From assembly GCF_000814325.1 (NCBI RefSeq), contig NZ_JPHF01000001.1, forward strand, positions 372,001-436,000: a stretch of DNA of 64,000 bases, written 5' to 3'. The DNA is from Flavihumibacter sp. ZG627 (GTDB taxonomy: Bacteria; Bacteroidota; Bacteroidia; Chitinophagales; Chitinophagaceae). Within the stretch, counting starts at the first letter, position 1. Every line of letters begins with the position of its first letter. This document shows, piece after piece, positions 34,707 through 44,771 of this stretch. The position numbers were made by a program, and so were the translations under genes. Under the pieces are notes generated by a model that had not been told where the DNA came from, searched no databases, and worked only from the letters and a program-made list of their open reading frames with translations.

Positions 34707-37403
34707 ATGCTTACCGATGTTTTAAGGGTATCAGTCATAATGCTCATTAACTCTGCTGTTTTTGCTCAAACATTTACAGATACTGCCAGCTATTCTATTA
34801 ATGATACCGTTGCAGGGAAGCAAATTCAAAATGGCAATGACCTTGACCTGACAAGGGTCTTAAGAAAACTTAATGGAGTGATAGTAACAAATGTTCCACT
34901 CCGGAATGATTTGTATGAGCTGAACATTGCGGGTATAGGCGGGCATAATAACCAGGTGATTATTAATGGTATTCCGCAGCGTTCATTCTCTGGCCACTTA
35001 TCTGCCTGGCCATTATCAAAATTTCCTGCAGAACTCATAAAAAAAGCATCTGTTCGTTATGGTGGAGATGTTGGCGCTCCATCAGATTTTTCAGGGGGCT
35101 CGGTTTCAGTGGAGATGAATGATATTCCCGATAAAAATTTTCTCTATCTCAGGCTGAATGCAGGATTAGCATTCAACGATACAAAAAATGAATTCCTTGC
35201 CGAAAACCATACAGGTGCTGCTTATTTCGGTTACCTGGGTAAAAAGGCTGAACTCCCCGCATCATTTCCAGACAGCTACACCCGTCCCAGGTATGCTTCT
35301 CTTAACGTGCAGGAGCAGGTTGACCTTGCTCAAAAACTTCCCCATAATACCCGGGCAACTAAATACAATTCATTCCAGCCTGATGATGATCTGGTTTTTG
35401 GTTTTGGAAAACATTACAAAACAAAAAAAGGAACAAGGGCAGGCTTCACTGCTTTGATTATGCATAATCGGCATAGCAGAATGAATGAGATAACCACACA
35501 GCTTATTCCAGCCATTGCCATTAATACCTTTCCTTTTTCAGATGACAGGATCCTGATAAGGGCGCAATCGCGTGATTCTGTTTTTTATCAAAACGCACAA
35601 TCAGGTATTCACCTGAATGGTGCCATTGAATTCAGGAAGAACCGGATCAGTTGGAAGAACTATCTGGGTACTGCCCTTAGTAATTCTTATTTCAGGAGAT
35701 ATAGTGTTTCCAAACCCTCAGAAGACAGCCTGGCAAGAGATGGTATGTTATTCCTGAAGGAGGAACGACAGGAAATTTATTCTGTTCTTTCGGGCAATCA
35801 TGCAATGGGTACTAACGGAAAATTCATGATGGATTGGTTCGCCGGGTATAATTATTCGCGATTCAGGAACCCCGATGAAAGGAATTTATTGATGAGGCGC
35901 GATACATCTGGTGCTGAACAGTTTGAACTGGCAACATTCCGGACAGATCCAATAAGAGCGGATGATATATATTTCACCAACAGCAGCAGGCAATGGCGTG
36001 AACGTGAGGAGCATGCAATTACAGGTGGACTTGATCTTTCCCTTCCATTTTTATTTTTTTCCCGGAAGAGCTCCATCCGGGGCGGGCTTTTTCTTTCTTC
36101 CGTTACCACTACTTCCACTGCTGATCTCTTCCAGGTGCAGGGAAGGGGATTTTACCCGGTTGAGGATCTGCTCGCACCTTCAAGATATTACCCCGGCGGA
36201 TTATCTCTTACGGAATATTATACCAATGCAATTCAAAGTGCAGGGGCAGGAGCTTTCCTGCTGAATGCAAAAAACCGCGGAAACTATACCGGCTCTGCAA
36301 ACACGGGTGCAAGTTTTTTGTCAATAAAATCGCAGGTGTTAAGACAGGTTTCCCTGGAAGCAGGAATAAGGGCAGAATCATTCAGCCAACTCGTTTCTAA
36401 TTTTCAATACCAGTATTATGAGGGTTTTAAAGAACCCGGCATACTGGCGCTGGATGAGAATGGTACCGTTTCAGATTTTGACCTGCTGCCTTCTGTAAAA
36501 ATTTCCTGGCTGCCACTGACTGACCTGCAATTCCAGGCTAATTATTTTAGAACAACGCAAAGAGTTGAGCCCGACCAGCTATCTCTTTACCGCTATTTTG
36601 ATGCCGCCGGTTTTATGGTTCAAACCGGAAACCAATTTCTGGTTTCATCGGTAACAGATCATTTAGAAGCCAATCTTCATTGGCAACCAATTAGCATGCT
36701 CTCCATCTCTGTGACAGGATTATTAAAGAATATGTACCAACCGGTAGAGAATGTTGTGACGCATTTGGCAGGCCGCGAACAAGCAATATTGAGTAGCAGC
36801 CCACAGAATATGCCGGATGCCATTATTAAGGGGCTTAGGACAAATTTCAAACTGAATATTGGGGCTTCCTTACTGATTTTTGGCAATGCTAACTTCCTGG
36901 ATGCAAAGGTGCAAGCAGGCCCACTCAAGACTGGATCATCCCCCAAAATTCATGAACATGACCTTGCCGGGGTACCCGCGATGAGTATGAATGGTGGCAT
37001 TGTTTTTCAGAAAAAAGGCTTACCGGAACTAACGGTAATGTTCAGTCACACCGGCGATCAGCTATCTGCAGTTGGTTCTGGTATCAGCTATGAACTGGCG
37101 AATGGTAACCGGGTTACGGAGATTCCTGATTATAGGATCAGTTCCATGGAACAGCTGGATATAGCGTTGTCATATAAAATCTGGAAACAAAAAATCCAGC
37201 TTGCTGCAGGCATCAATAATATTCTGGAACCTGATTATACAAGCTACCAGGACTTAAATGGCAATGGCAGGTTTGATAACGCTTTAATATTAAAGGAGGG
37301 TGATCATGGCCCGGGCTATTATCAATCAGGTACCGACAATACAGTTCGCCAGTTCAGAACACAAATGAGTGGCTATTTTTCTATTTCATTTTTATTTAAG
37401 TGA
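34707..37403 (+). CDS. TonB-dependent receptor (first of two)
   Basis: About 898 residues from ATG 34707; a TTG 15 codons earlier is less likely. A signal peptide (MLINSAVFAQ) is followed by a plug domain (NGVIVTNVPLRNDLYELNIAG, QVIINGIPQRSF, RYGGDVGAPSDFSGGSVSV) and a 22-strand barrel ending in an aromatic strand. Near the end is an EF-hand-like loop DLNGNGRFD. It has no N-terminal carboxypeptidase-like domain, unlike the second receptor. A lipoprotein gene follows with a GTGA overlap. Confidence 0.85.
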   Translation: MLTDVLRVSVIMLINSAVFAQTFTDTASYSINDTVAGKQIQNGNDLDLTRVLRKLNGVIVTNVPLRNDLYELNIAGIGGHNNQVIINGIPQRSFSGHLSAWPLSKFPAELIKKASVRYGGDVGAPSDFSGGSVSVEMNDIPDKNFLYLRLNAGLAFNDTKNEFLAENHTGAAYFGYLGKKAELPASFPDSYTRPRYASLNVQEQVDLAQKLPHNTRATKYNSFQPDDDLVFGFGKHYKTKKGTRAGFTALIMHNRHSRMNEITTQLIPAIAINTFPFSDDRILIRAQSRDSVFYQNAQSGIHLNGAIEFRKNRISWKNYLGTALSNSYFRRYSVSKPSEDSLARDGMLFLKEERQEIYSVLSGNHAMGTNGKFMMDWFAGYNYSRFRNPDERNLLMRRDTSGAEQFELATFRTDPIRADDIYFTNSSRQWREREEHAITGGLDLSLPFLFFSRKSSIRGGLFLSSVTTTSTADLFQVQGRGFYPVEDLLAPSRYYPGGLSLTEYYTNAIQSAGAGAFLLNAKNRGNYTGSANTGASFLSIKSQVLRQVSLEAGIRAESFSQLVSNFQYQYYEGFKEPGILALDENGTVSDFDLLPSVKISWLPLTDLQFQANYFRTTQRVEPDQLSLYRYFDAAGFMVQTGNQFLVSSVTDHLEANLHWQPISMLSISVTGLLKNMYQPVENVVTHLAGREQAILSSSPQNMPDAIIKGLRTNFKLNIGASLLIFGNANFLDAKVQAGPLKTGSSPKIHEHDLAGVPAMSMNGGIVFQKKGLPELTVMFSHTGDQLSAVGSGISYELANGNRVTEIPDYRISSMEQLDIALSYKIWKQKIQLAAGINNILEPDYTSYQDLNGNGRFDNALILKEGDHGPGYYQSGTDNTVRQFRTQMSGYFSISFLFK

Positions 37404-38803
37404 CTATGACGATAATCAGAGGTAAATCAGTAGTAACAGGTATCATCCTGGTATTACTTGTGGGGTCATCACTTGTATCCTGCGATAAATCCGATTCAAA
37501 ACCAGCATCAACCGCGAAGCCTGAAAAGATATTGCTCGATACATATTCAGCAGAAGATAGCCGCAGAAAGCAGGTTATTCAGTTGGATAGTGATACCGTT
37601 TATATACTGTCATCTTCTTTCAGGAGGCTTGATGGTGAACAACTACTGATTGAGCAGGGAACACTTATAAAAGTGGATCCCGTTGGAAATATTGGGTTTA
37701 CTATTGAACCGGGCGGTGTATTGATTGCAAATGGTACCCGTGAGAATCCTGTTGTTTTCACAAGCAGGGATATCGTGGGTAGCCAGAGTAAGAATTGGGG
37801 TGGAGTAACCATTACGGGAAAATCTGTTGATAATGCACAGGGGAGGAATGGTGATCTGACTGACTTTTCGGGTTCGCTTAGTTTTGTAAGGATTGAATTT
37901 GCCTCGCTGCGGTTAAATGCAGTGGGAAGCCGCACATTGCTGGAGAATATACAGGTAAGTTATGCGAATCCTGATTTTGCCAGCGGATTGGGTGGAAACA
38001 GCTTCTCCATAACTGGTGGCAGCTTTGATGCACGAAACCTCTTCTCTTATGCCTGTGGCGGCCCGGCTGATTTTTTCATTACCAATGGATACCGGGGCAA
38101 AATGCAAAACCTGCTGGCATACAGGCACCCCTTTTTCGGAAAGGCTGAAACCGGCAACCATCCTTATCTCGGTGGCCTGGTGGTACAAAATAATCCATTC
38201 GATGCGGTGGCAGAACCTATAACAGAACCACATATCTCCAACCTTACCGTAATTGGTCCGGATGGCCAGGCGGGGTCCTCGCCTGATTACGCTGATACAA
38301 CAAAGGAATCCGCTGCTCTTATTGCCATTAACAGCGGAAGCTATAAGATCAGGAATTCTGTATTAATGGGATTCCCGCATTCAGCCTGGTACCTGGGTGA
38401 TTTTAATTCGGCATACGCAGTACATTATGAAATAGCAGTGATTGGAAATTCTGTTTTCCATAGCTCCAATGAGGCCAGGATGTTTTTTATTAAAGACTTT
38501 GTTTATCCACCCTATTCTTTGAACGACTTCCGGAATTATGCATTGAGCCCAAAATTTAATAACCGGATATTATTCACCAGGGATGCATTTCAGTTTACAG
38601 ACCTCTACAAGTATGAAGAAGGCCTCCTGCCTTTACCTGCCTTGTCATCGCCCGTATTTACCGGGGCATCTTTCCAGGACAGCTATTTCCAGGTTCCTTT
38701 CTTTGAAGTGGTAGATCATGTAGGCGCAATTGGAAAGAATAATTGGCTGGCCAATTGGACAAACCTGATTCCTTTAAAAACCAGGTATAACCTGCCAGAA
38801 TAA
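37400..38803 (+). CDS. Surface lipoprotein with beta-helix-like repeats, receptor partner 1
   Basis: 467 residues from GTG 37400 (an ATG lies at 37406). A lipoprotein signal ends in LVGSSLVSC. The body has repeats characteristic of right-handed beta-helix proteins (IEPGGVLIANGTRENPVVFTS, NWGGVTITG) and a central S-ITGGSFDARNLFSY. It shares this plan with the lipoproteins at 41773 and 43258. Proteins of this group often follow TonB receptors in Bacteroidota; the ligand is unknown. Confidence 0.65.
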   Translation: MTMTIIRGKSVVTGIILVLLVGSSLVSCDKSDSKPASTAKPEKILLDTYSAEDSRRKQVIQLDSDTVYILSSSFRRLDGEQLLIEQGTLIKVDPVGNIGFTIEPGGVLIANGTRENPVVFTSRDIVGSQSKNWGGVTITGKSVDNAQGRNGDLTDFSGSLSFVRIEFASLRLNAVGSRTLLENIQVSYANPDFASGLGGNSFSITGGSFDARNLFSYACGGPADFFITNGYRGKMQNLLAYRHPFFGKAETGNHPYLGGLVVQNNPFDAVAEPITEPHISNLTVIGPDGQAGSSPDYADTTKESAALIAINSGSYKIRNSVLMGFPHSAWYLGDFNSAYAVHYEIAVIGNSVFHSSNEARMFFIKDFVYPPYSLNDFRNYALSPKFNNRILFTRDAFQFTDLYKYEEGLLPLPALSSPVFTGASFQDSYFQVPFFEVVDHVGAIGKNNWLANWTNLIPLKTRYNLPE

Positions 38804-38815
38804 AAATTGTGCATC

Positions 38816-41773
38816 ATGCTACGACTGATTTCTCTTTTATTTTTTACCCAACTTACCTCATTGGCAGCTTTTTCACAGGTTTCGACGGGTAAGATTACCG
38901 GTAAGATCCTGGATATCTCTAATAATGAAGCCATCTCAGGGGCAAGCATCAGTGTAAAAAATGCCCGCTACGGAAGTAGTTCGGTTATGGATGGCAGTTA
39001 CCAGATATCGTTGCCGGCAGGAACCTATACCCTCCAGTTCTCTCACCTTGGCCATAGATCAAAAGAAATCACCGATATTATTGTAAAAGCGGGCCAGTCT
39101 ACTGTGTTGGATATTCTCCTGGAAACCGCTACCAAAGAGTTGGAAGGGGTGGTGGTTACCTCAAGTGTAAAAAAAGAAGCCCAGGCTTCTGTATATTCAG
39201 CACAAAAACGTAGTGCAGCAGCTTCCGATGGTATATCAGCCGAAGTAATAAAAAAAACTCCTGATAATAACGCCGGACAAATACTGAAGAGGGTTACAGG
39301 GGTCAATGTTCAGGGAAACAGGTTCGTAGTAGTAAGGGGATTGGCCGACCAGTATAATCAAACGATGCTCAATGGCGTGCCAATGACCAGTACGGAAACC
39401 AACAGGAATGCATTTGCCTTTGACCTCATCCCGGCAGCCATCATCGATAATATTGTAGTAAATAAAACCGCAACTCCCGATATGCCGGGGAATTTTGCGG
39501 GTGGCATTGTTCAGATCAATACGAAGGATTTCCCCGCCAGTGATTTTTTCACCGTGTCATTGCAACTGGGTTTTTCTGATGAAACCATAGGGAAAGATTT
39601 TTATACTGATGAAAGGGCATCCATGGAATTCCTTGGTTTTGGCGTAAAAAAAAGAGCCCTGCCTGCTGAATTTCCTACGGCCCTGTACAGAATACCTTTT
39701 GTTGAACTGAATACGCAGGAACAATTCAGGTATTTAAAAATGCTGAACAATAACCTTGCTCCCGTTAATTATGGTGCCTCAATGCCTAATGAAAGTTTCC
39801 AGGTTGGATTTGGTAAGACCATTAAATTCAGGGATAACAGTGAACTGGGTATTGTTGCAGCATTCAATCAAAGGAAAACGGAACTGATAGAACATGAAAC
39901 AAGCCTGAAAGATCCTGACCTTCTTTGGAATTTTGAGCGAAATGACACAACAAAATTGCATTTCAGCCTCATGGATTATTACTCGGAAAATATTCGCTAT
40001 AAATACCACGTTGACCTTGGCGGTGCCCTCAATATTGCCTATCGGTTTGGTAATAATAAGATCAGTCTGAAGAACCTGGTTAGCCAGGTTTATGACAATA
40101 CCTTCATGGATATGCCATTCCTTAGGATCGAAGGGTTTGACTTTAAAGGGTATAACCAGGTGGGTATAAGGCATATTATTGAGCAGCGCCGTTTGTATAA
40201 CAGCGTACTCGGTGGTGAGCACCGCACCGGGCTGAAGAACCAGACCAGGATTGACTGGAATGTAAACCTCACTGGAAACAATACCCGAACTCCGGATACC
40301 AGGAATTTTTTATTTAATACCGATTCAACTGGAAAAATTTTACAGGTTGACGGTAACTTCGACCTAGCTAATTCTCTCAAGCGGCTAAGCAGGATTTGGT
40401 CTGATGCCAATGATTTTATCTATGGAGGTGCATTTAATATTGTTACGCCGTTAAACACAGGTAAGGCAACACACCTTATCAAAGGGGGGCTACTCTTCCA
40501 AACCAGGGATCGAAATGTAGAAGGTATTTTTCTTCCTGTTTCTAATCTGAAGGGAACAGTTGACAGCATCCTTTCCCCTTCTAATTATCATCCGAATGGT
40601 GGGCGTATTGAACTGGTGAATGCCTCCATGGCTTCTGGTGCTGGTAATTATACTGCAGGTAGCAGCGTTGTGGCCGGTTACGGTAGCATCGAATCAAAAC
40701 TGGGTTCAAAGCTCCGTGTGATCTGGGGGGCAAGGTTTGAAAATTACCAGCAGTTTGTAAATGTATATACGCCTGTGTTCTTCGATAATTTCACTGATCC
40801 TGAATTACAGAATACAAGCCTTGCCGCTCGCACTACCTTCAATTTTCTGCCTTCCATCAATATCATCTGGAGTCCCGTTCCGAAAATTAATGTAAGGGCT
40901 TCTTACTCTAAAACGGTTATTCGTCCCGAGCTCAAAGATCTCGCTGATTTTCCAAGATATGATTTCCTGACACTGGTTTTTTCAAGAGGTAATTCAGGCC
41001 TTAAAAGCACTTCCATTGATAACTTCGACCTGAAATTTGAATGGTTTCCCAGCGCTGGTGAAATACTGTCTCTATCTGCTTTCCATAAGAACATGGAAAA
41101 CCCGATTGAGTATGGAAGACCTTTTAATGAAAATATTCGTATACCGGTAAATACTGGAACGGCAGAAGTTAGCGGGCTGGAGGCTGAGATCAGGAAGACC
41201 CTGGATTTCCTGCCTTTTGCCAAATGGCTGGAGAATGTAAACGCTTTTGCCAACGCAACATTGTTAAAATCTAAAGTCCCTTCCGGCGCGTTAAATAATT
41301 TCTATATCAATTCAACACCCGAGCACCCGCTTACGGGCCAACCGGATTATATACTGAACGCCGGACTCAGCATCCGCTTATTGAAAAATACAATGGAACT
41401 CACTGGTTCCTATAACCGAACCGGTGATCATATTACAGAGCTCGGCTCCAACCTCGAAATGATTAATATTTTCGACAGCAAAGTTACAGTTACTCCCGCT
41501 TATCACCTTAAAGCCCGGAACCAGCTTGACTTCGTGCTCACGAAATCCTTTCTCGACAATAAACTTAATATGAAGTTTAACCTGATCAATCTGTTAAAAG
41601 ATCCGGTGATTATCTACCAGGACCTGAATGGCAATGGTAAAATGGATGAGTTGATCCGCCCTGTGCAGGTTAAAGGCCAGCCACAATTGACATATTCTTC
41701 TGGTATTGATAATGCTTCCTCCTATATCATTTCTCAAAGGAGTTATTCTTTAACCGTTTCATATACATTCTGA
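38816..41773 (+). CDS. TonB-dependent receptor with carboxypeptidase-like domain (second)
   Basis: About 985 residues from ATG 38816. A signal peptide (FTQLTSLAAFSQ) leads to a CarboxypepD_reg-like domain (GKILDISNNEAISGASISV) of about 85 residues, then a plug (LKRVTGVNVQGNRFVVVRGL, NGVPMTST, MPGNFAGGIVQINTKDFP) and a barrel. The C-terminal part has the same EF-hand-like loop, DLNGNGKMD, as the first receptor. The stop overlaps the next start by one nt (TGATG). Confidence 0.9.
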   Translation: MLRLISLLFFTQLTSLAAFSQVSTGKITGKILDISNNEAISGASISVKNARYGSSSVMDGSYQISLPAGTYTLQFSHLGHRSKEITDIIVKAGQSTVLDILLETATKELEGVVVTSSVKKEAQASVYSAQKRSAAASDGISAEVIKKTPDNNAGQILKRVTGVNVQGNRFVVVRGLADQYNQTMLNGVPMTSTETNRNAFAFDLIPAAIIDNIVVNKTATPDMPGNFAGGIVQINTKDFPASDFFTVSLQLGFSDETIGKDFYTDERASMEFLGFGVKKRALPAEFPTALYRIPFVELNTQEQFRYLKMLNNNLAPVNYGASMPNESFQVGFGKTIKFRDNSELGIVAAFNQRKTELIEHETSLKDPDLLWNFERNDTTKLHFSLMDYYSENIRYKYHVDLGGALNIAYRFGNNKISLKNLVSQVYDNTFMDMPFLRIEGFDFKGYNQVGIRHIIEQRRLYNSVLGGEHRTGLKNQTRIDWNVNLTGNNTRTPDTRNFLFNTDSTGKILQVDGNFDLANSLKRLSRIWSDANDFIYGGAFNIVTPLNTGKATHLIKGGLLFQTRDRNVEGIFLPVSNLKGTVDSILSPSNYHPNGGRIELVNASMASGAGNYTAGSSVVAGYGSIESKLGSKLRVIWGARFENYQQFVNVYTPVFFDNFTDPELQNTSLAARTTFNFLPSINIIWSPVPKINVRASYSKTVIRPELKDLADFPRYDFLTLVFSRGNSGLKSTSIDNFDLKFEWFPSAGEILSLSAFHKNMENPIEYGRPFNENIRIPVNTGTAEVSGLEAEIRKTLDFLPFAKWLENVNAFANATLLKSKVPSGALNNFYINSTPEHPLTGQPDYILNAGLSIRLLKNTMELTGSYNRTGDHITELGSNLEMINIFDSKVTVTPAYHLKARNQLDFVLTKSFLDNKLNMKFNLINLLKDPVIIYQDLNGNGKMDELIRPVQVKGQPQLTYSSGIDNASSYIISQRSYSLTVSYTF

Positions 41774-43116
41774 TGAATAGGGCAACAATAAACCTGCTAT
41801 TACTTTTATTTACTTCAGTAATGATGATTGGATGTAAAAAGGAAAGAGCGCTGGTTCAGAAAGCAAAACCGGAAATTCTGATCAATTCCCAGGATCCGCG
41901 GCTTGCAGATAATTCAATACATCTATCCGCCGATACTGTTTATGTACTGGCTGCCCATATCAACCGCGCAAGAAACCAGTCACTCATAGTAGACGCCGGT
42001 ACACTCGTGAAAATAAGAGACCAGTATACTATCAATATCGAAGCAGGTGGCAAGTTTGAGTCTGTTGGTACGGAAGCTGAACCGGTAATTTTTACCAGCT
42101 CTGCATACCAGGGAGGGGCAGGTGGGGGAGTATCTTACCAGCCACATAGTTGGGGTGGTATATCTGTTAGCGGTAATGGAGTGAATGGTGAAAGCTCCGG
42201 AATAATTCAATATACAAGAATTGAATTTGCAGGTTCCGGATCAATGAATGGTTCACTGGTTTTAAATGATATTTCCGCATCAACAAAGCTCAGTCATATC
42301 CAGGTAAGCTACTCCATCAACAGCCCTTCTTTCCGTTTTAACGGGGGCAATGTAAATGCTTCCAATTTGTTATCTTATGCGTCTGGTAATTCAGATTTTT
42401 ATATCGAGAATGGATACAACGGGATGTTGCAATTTCTCCTGGGGTATCGGCATCCATTTTTTCCAAAGGATATAGCTGATTTTGCCGGACTGAAAATATC
42501 TGGGCAGGGTACATTTCCCTTAATTTCAAACCTGACTATACTGGGCCCCGGAAACCAGCAGGGCACATCTTATCGGTATGGTGATACGCTTTCCTATAGC
42601 ACCTATTATCCTGACGGTCAGGGTAACAGGGTAGGAGCACTGCATACTACAGGTGGTGCGGCGTTTTCTATAAGGAATGCTGTCTTTAGCGGATTTCAGA
42701 AAACAGGATGGTTGCTGGATGAAAGAGAGGCTGCACTTAAAGTATCGTCAGGAGAATCGGGCTGCATGTATTGCATTTTCCATACTGAAGATGCTGCCAG
42801 GGTTTTTATTTTATCCCCTTCTTTGTTTCCCCCGCTTGATTCAGATGATATGTATGTGCATGTTATGAAGGATGAATTTCATAACAGGATTTTTCCATCC
42901 ATGAATGAATTTTTATTTACAGATTTCACCAACTATGATTTTTCCCCAAAGCCTTTTCCTGCAACTGGTTCTCCACTTTTGAGCGGAGCAGATTTTACTG
43001 GTTTATTCGCAAATGTATTTTTCGAAAAGGTTGCTTTCATTGGTTCTAACGGGGATGCAGGATGGCTAAATGGATGGACAAATTTTACACCACTGCAAAC
43101 AAATTATAATAACTGA
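41773..43116 (+). CDS. Surface lipoprotein with beta-helix-like repeats, receptor partner 2
   Basis: 447 residues. The lipobox is MMIGC (Cys21). IEAGGKFESVGTEAEPVIFTS, SWGGISVSGNG and the later ILGPGNQQGTSY match the protein at 37400 in order. The gene is coupled to the second receptor by a 1-nt overlap. The pairing receptor-lipoprotein therefore occurs twice in succession. Confidence 0.65.
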   Translation: MNRATINLLLLLFTSVMMIGCKKERALVQKAKPEILINSQDPRLADNSIHLSADTVYVLAAHINRARNQSLIVDAGTLVKIRDQYTINIEAGGKFESVGTEAEPVIFTSSAYQGGAGGGVSYQPHSWGGISVSGNGVNGESSGIIQYTRIEFAGSGSMNGSLVLNDISASTKLSHIQVSYSINSPSFRFNGGNVNASNLLSYASGNSDFYIENGYNGMLQFLLGYRHPFFPKDIADFAGLKISGQGTFPLISNLTILGPGNQQGTSYRYGDTLSYSTYYPDGQGNRVGALHTTGGAAFSIRNAVFSGFQKTGWLLDEREAALKVSSGESGCMYCIFHTEDAARVFILSPSLFPPLDSDDMYVHVMKDEFHNRIFPSMNEFLFTDFTNYDFSPKPFPATGSPLLSGADFTGLFANVFFEKVAFIGSNGDAGWLNGWTNFTPLQTNYNN

Positions 43117-43192
43117 TCCGTTATTATTTTCCCTTAACAATGAGTTCTCTTTAACATAACCTTATGTTTCAATCCTGTTAATACTGGAAGTA

Positions 43193-43200
43193 TAAGTTTG
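43193..43200 (+). promoter_or_regulatory. Candidate Bacteroidota -7 element
   Basis: TAAGTTTG matches the TAnnTTTG -7 consensus of Bacteroidota primary sigma promoters and lies 57 nt before the start of the third lipoprotein gene. No convincing -33 TTTG element is seen at the proper distance, so the call is weak. Confidence 0.35.
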
Positions 43201-43257
43201 CTTACTTATTCGAAAACATCTTCACTGAGTTCAAATCAAAAAACTAAAAACTAGAAA

Positions 43258-44673
43258 ATGAAAAAGCTTTTCATTGCAGCTTCTGCATTGAGCGCCCTTT
43301 TTGCCGCATCTTGTTCAAAGCAACAGGATGTTGAGTTAAAAAAAGAGCTGATCCCGGGTACAGCTTCAACTCCCGATACCCTGGTAGGGGATATCACAGT
43401 TAATACAACTGTTACCAAAACAACCTACCTGAAAGGGATCGTGTATGTTAAGCCTGGTGCTACACTTACAGTTAATCCAGGAGTAACTATTATTGGTTCT
43501 GCAGGTGCAGCAACTCCTGACCTTCTGAACCTCGCCAATAACAAAGGCGTTCTCGTTGTAGAGAAGGGTGGTAAATTGGTTGCAAATGGTACGCCATCTT
43601 CTCCCATTGTATGGACTTCCAGCAAAGCAGCAGGTCAGCGTAATTTCGGTGATTGGGGTGGTATTGTAATCTTCGGACAGGCTCCTATTATTACAAGAAC
43701 CGGAGCAGCCACAAACATTTACGAAGCTTTTGATGCTATTAATGATCCAAAGAATTATTACGGTGGTACAAATCCATCTGATAACAGTGGTTCTATGACC
43801 TATAACAGGATCGAATTTGCTGGTGGTACTGTACTGGCAGCAAATAAGGAAGTGAATGGCCTTACACTTTGTGGTGTAGGTTCAGGTACGGTTATTAACC
43901 ATGTTCAGGTTGCTCATTCTGGTGATGATGCATTTGAATTCTTTGGCGGAACTGTCAATGCTTCCCATCTGCTTGCTTTTGGATCAAAGGATGATGATTT
44001 CGATTTTGATGAAGCTTATTCAGGAAGATTACAGTTTATCATTGCATACCGTACTGATCTGGCTGATAACTCTGGTTCTGAAATGATTGAACTGGATAAT
44101 AATGCCACTACAACTGTTTTCAATAACACACGTACAAACCCATTGATTGTTAATGCTACCCTCATCGGACCAGCTTCTACAACTGTTCGCTCTGGTGTTA
44201 CCGGTTCATTTGATGGTGGTGTTTATGTTAGAAAGCAGGGTAGGATAGCTTTGGCGAACTCATTGATCATCGCACAGGCGTTGCCTGTAGCACTCGGTAC
44301 CACAGCTACAACCAACGCTTCTTTTGTTAACCCATCAGATCCAGTTCCTTCTTTCGTTCGTAATAATATATTCCAGACAAGTTCAGCTAACCCTGTAGTA
44401 ATCGATAGTGATGAAAGCAACCCAATCATAGGTACTGCTGACAATGCACTCATTGCTGTATTGGCAAATTCTACTAACCAAAATGGTGCGCTGCCTAATT
44501 TTGCAGCATTCAAACTTGATGGTGGTCTTAAGCCAACTGCTGGTTCACCTGCACTTTCCGGTGGACTGAATGTTTCTTCTTTCGGTTTTGTTGGAACAAC
44601 TGTTCGCGGTGCAGTACTTCCTACTGATCCCTGGACAACAACTGGTTCATGGATTTCAATTGCCGCTAACTAA
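43258..44673 (+). CDS. Surface lipoprotein of the beta-helix family, canonical member
   Basis: 471 residues with a lipobox ending AASC (Cys19). It contains LTVNPGVTIIGSAG, LVANGTPSSPIVWTS, GDWGGIVIFGQAPI, then YGGTNPSDNSGSMTYNRIEF and the acidic motif HSGDDAFEFFGGTVNASHLL with DDDFDFDEA. These are the conserved blocks of a widespread Bacteroidota family (right-handed beta-helix lipoproteins found with TonB receptors). The two preceding paralogues lack the DD-E-F block. The codon use is smoother, suggesting high expression. Confidence 0.75.
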   Translation: MKKLFIAASALSALFAASCSKQQDVELKKELIPGTASTPDTLVGDITVNTTVTKTTYLKGIVYVKPGATLTVNPGVTIIGSAGAATPDLLNLANNKGVLVVEKGGKLVANGTPSSPIVWTSSKAAGQRNFGDWGGIVIFGQAPIITRTGAATNIYEAFDAINDPKNYYGGTNPSDNSGSMTYNRIEFAGGTVLAANKEVNGLTLCGVGSGTVINHVQVAHSGDDAFEFFGGTVNASHLLAFGSKDDDFDFDEAYSGRLQFIIAYRTDLADNSGSEMIELDNNATTTVFNNTRTNPLIVNATLIGPASTTVRSGVTGSFDGGVYVRKQGRIALANSLIIAQALPVALGTTATTNASFVNPSDPVPSFVRNNIFQTSSANPVVIDSDESNPIIGTADNALIAVLANSTNQNGALPNFAAFKLDGGLKPTAGSPALSGGLNVSSFGFVGTTVRGAVLPTDPWTTTGSWISIAAN

Positions 44674-44706
44674 TTTTTTAATCATGCTGTATTTCGGATA
44701 AGTTTT

Positions 44707-44750
44707 AATAAAGTGAAACGGCATTCTTTTGAATGCCGTTTCACTTTATT
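44707..44750. terminator. Bidirectional terminator, 20-bp perfect stem
   Basis: AATAAAGTGAAACGGCATTC (44707-44726) and its perfect reverse complement (44731-44750) flank a TTTT loop. It lies between the convergent lipoprotein and glycosyltransferase genes and has AT-rich flanks on both strands, so it should stop transcription from both sides. Confidence 0.9.
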
Positions 44751-44771
44751 GCTTTTTGATGTCTTATTTGG

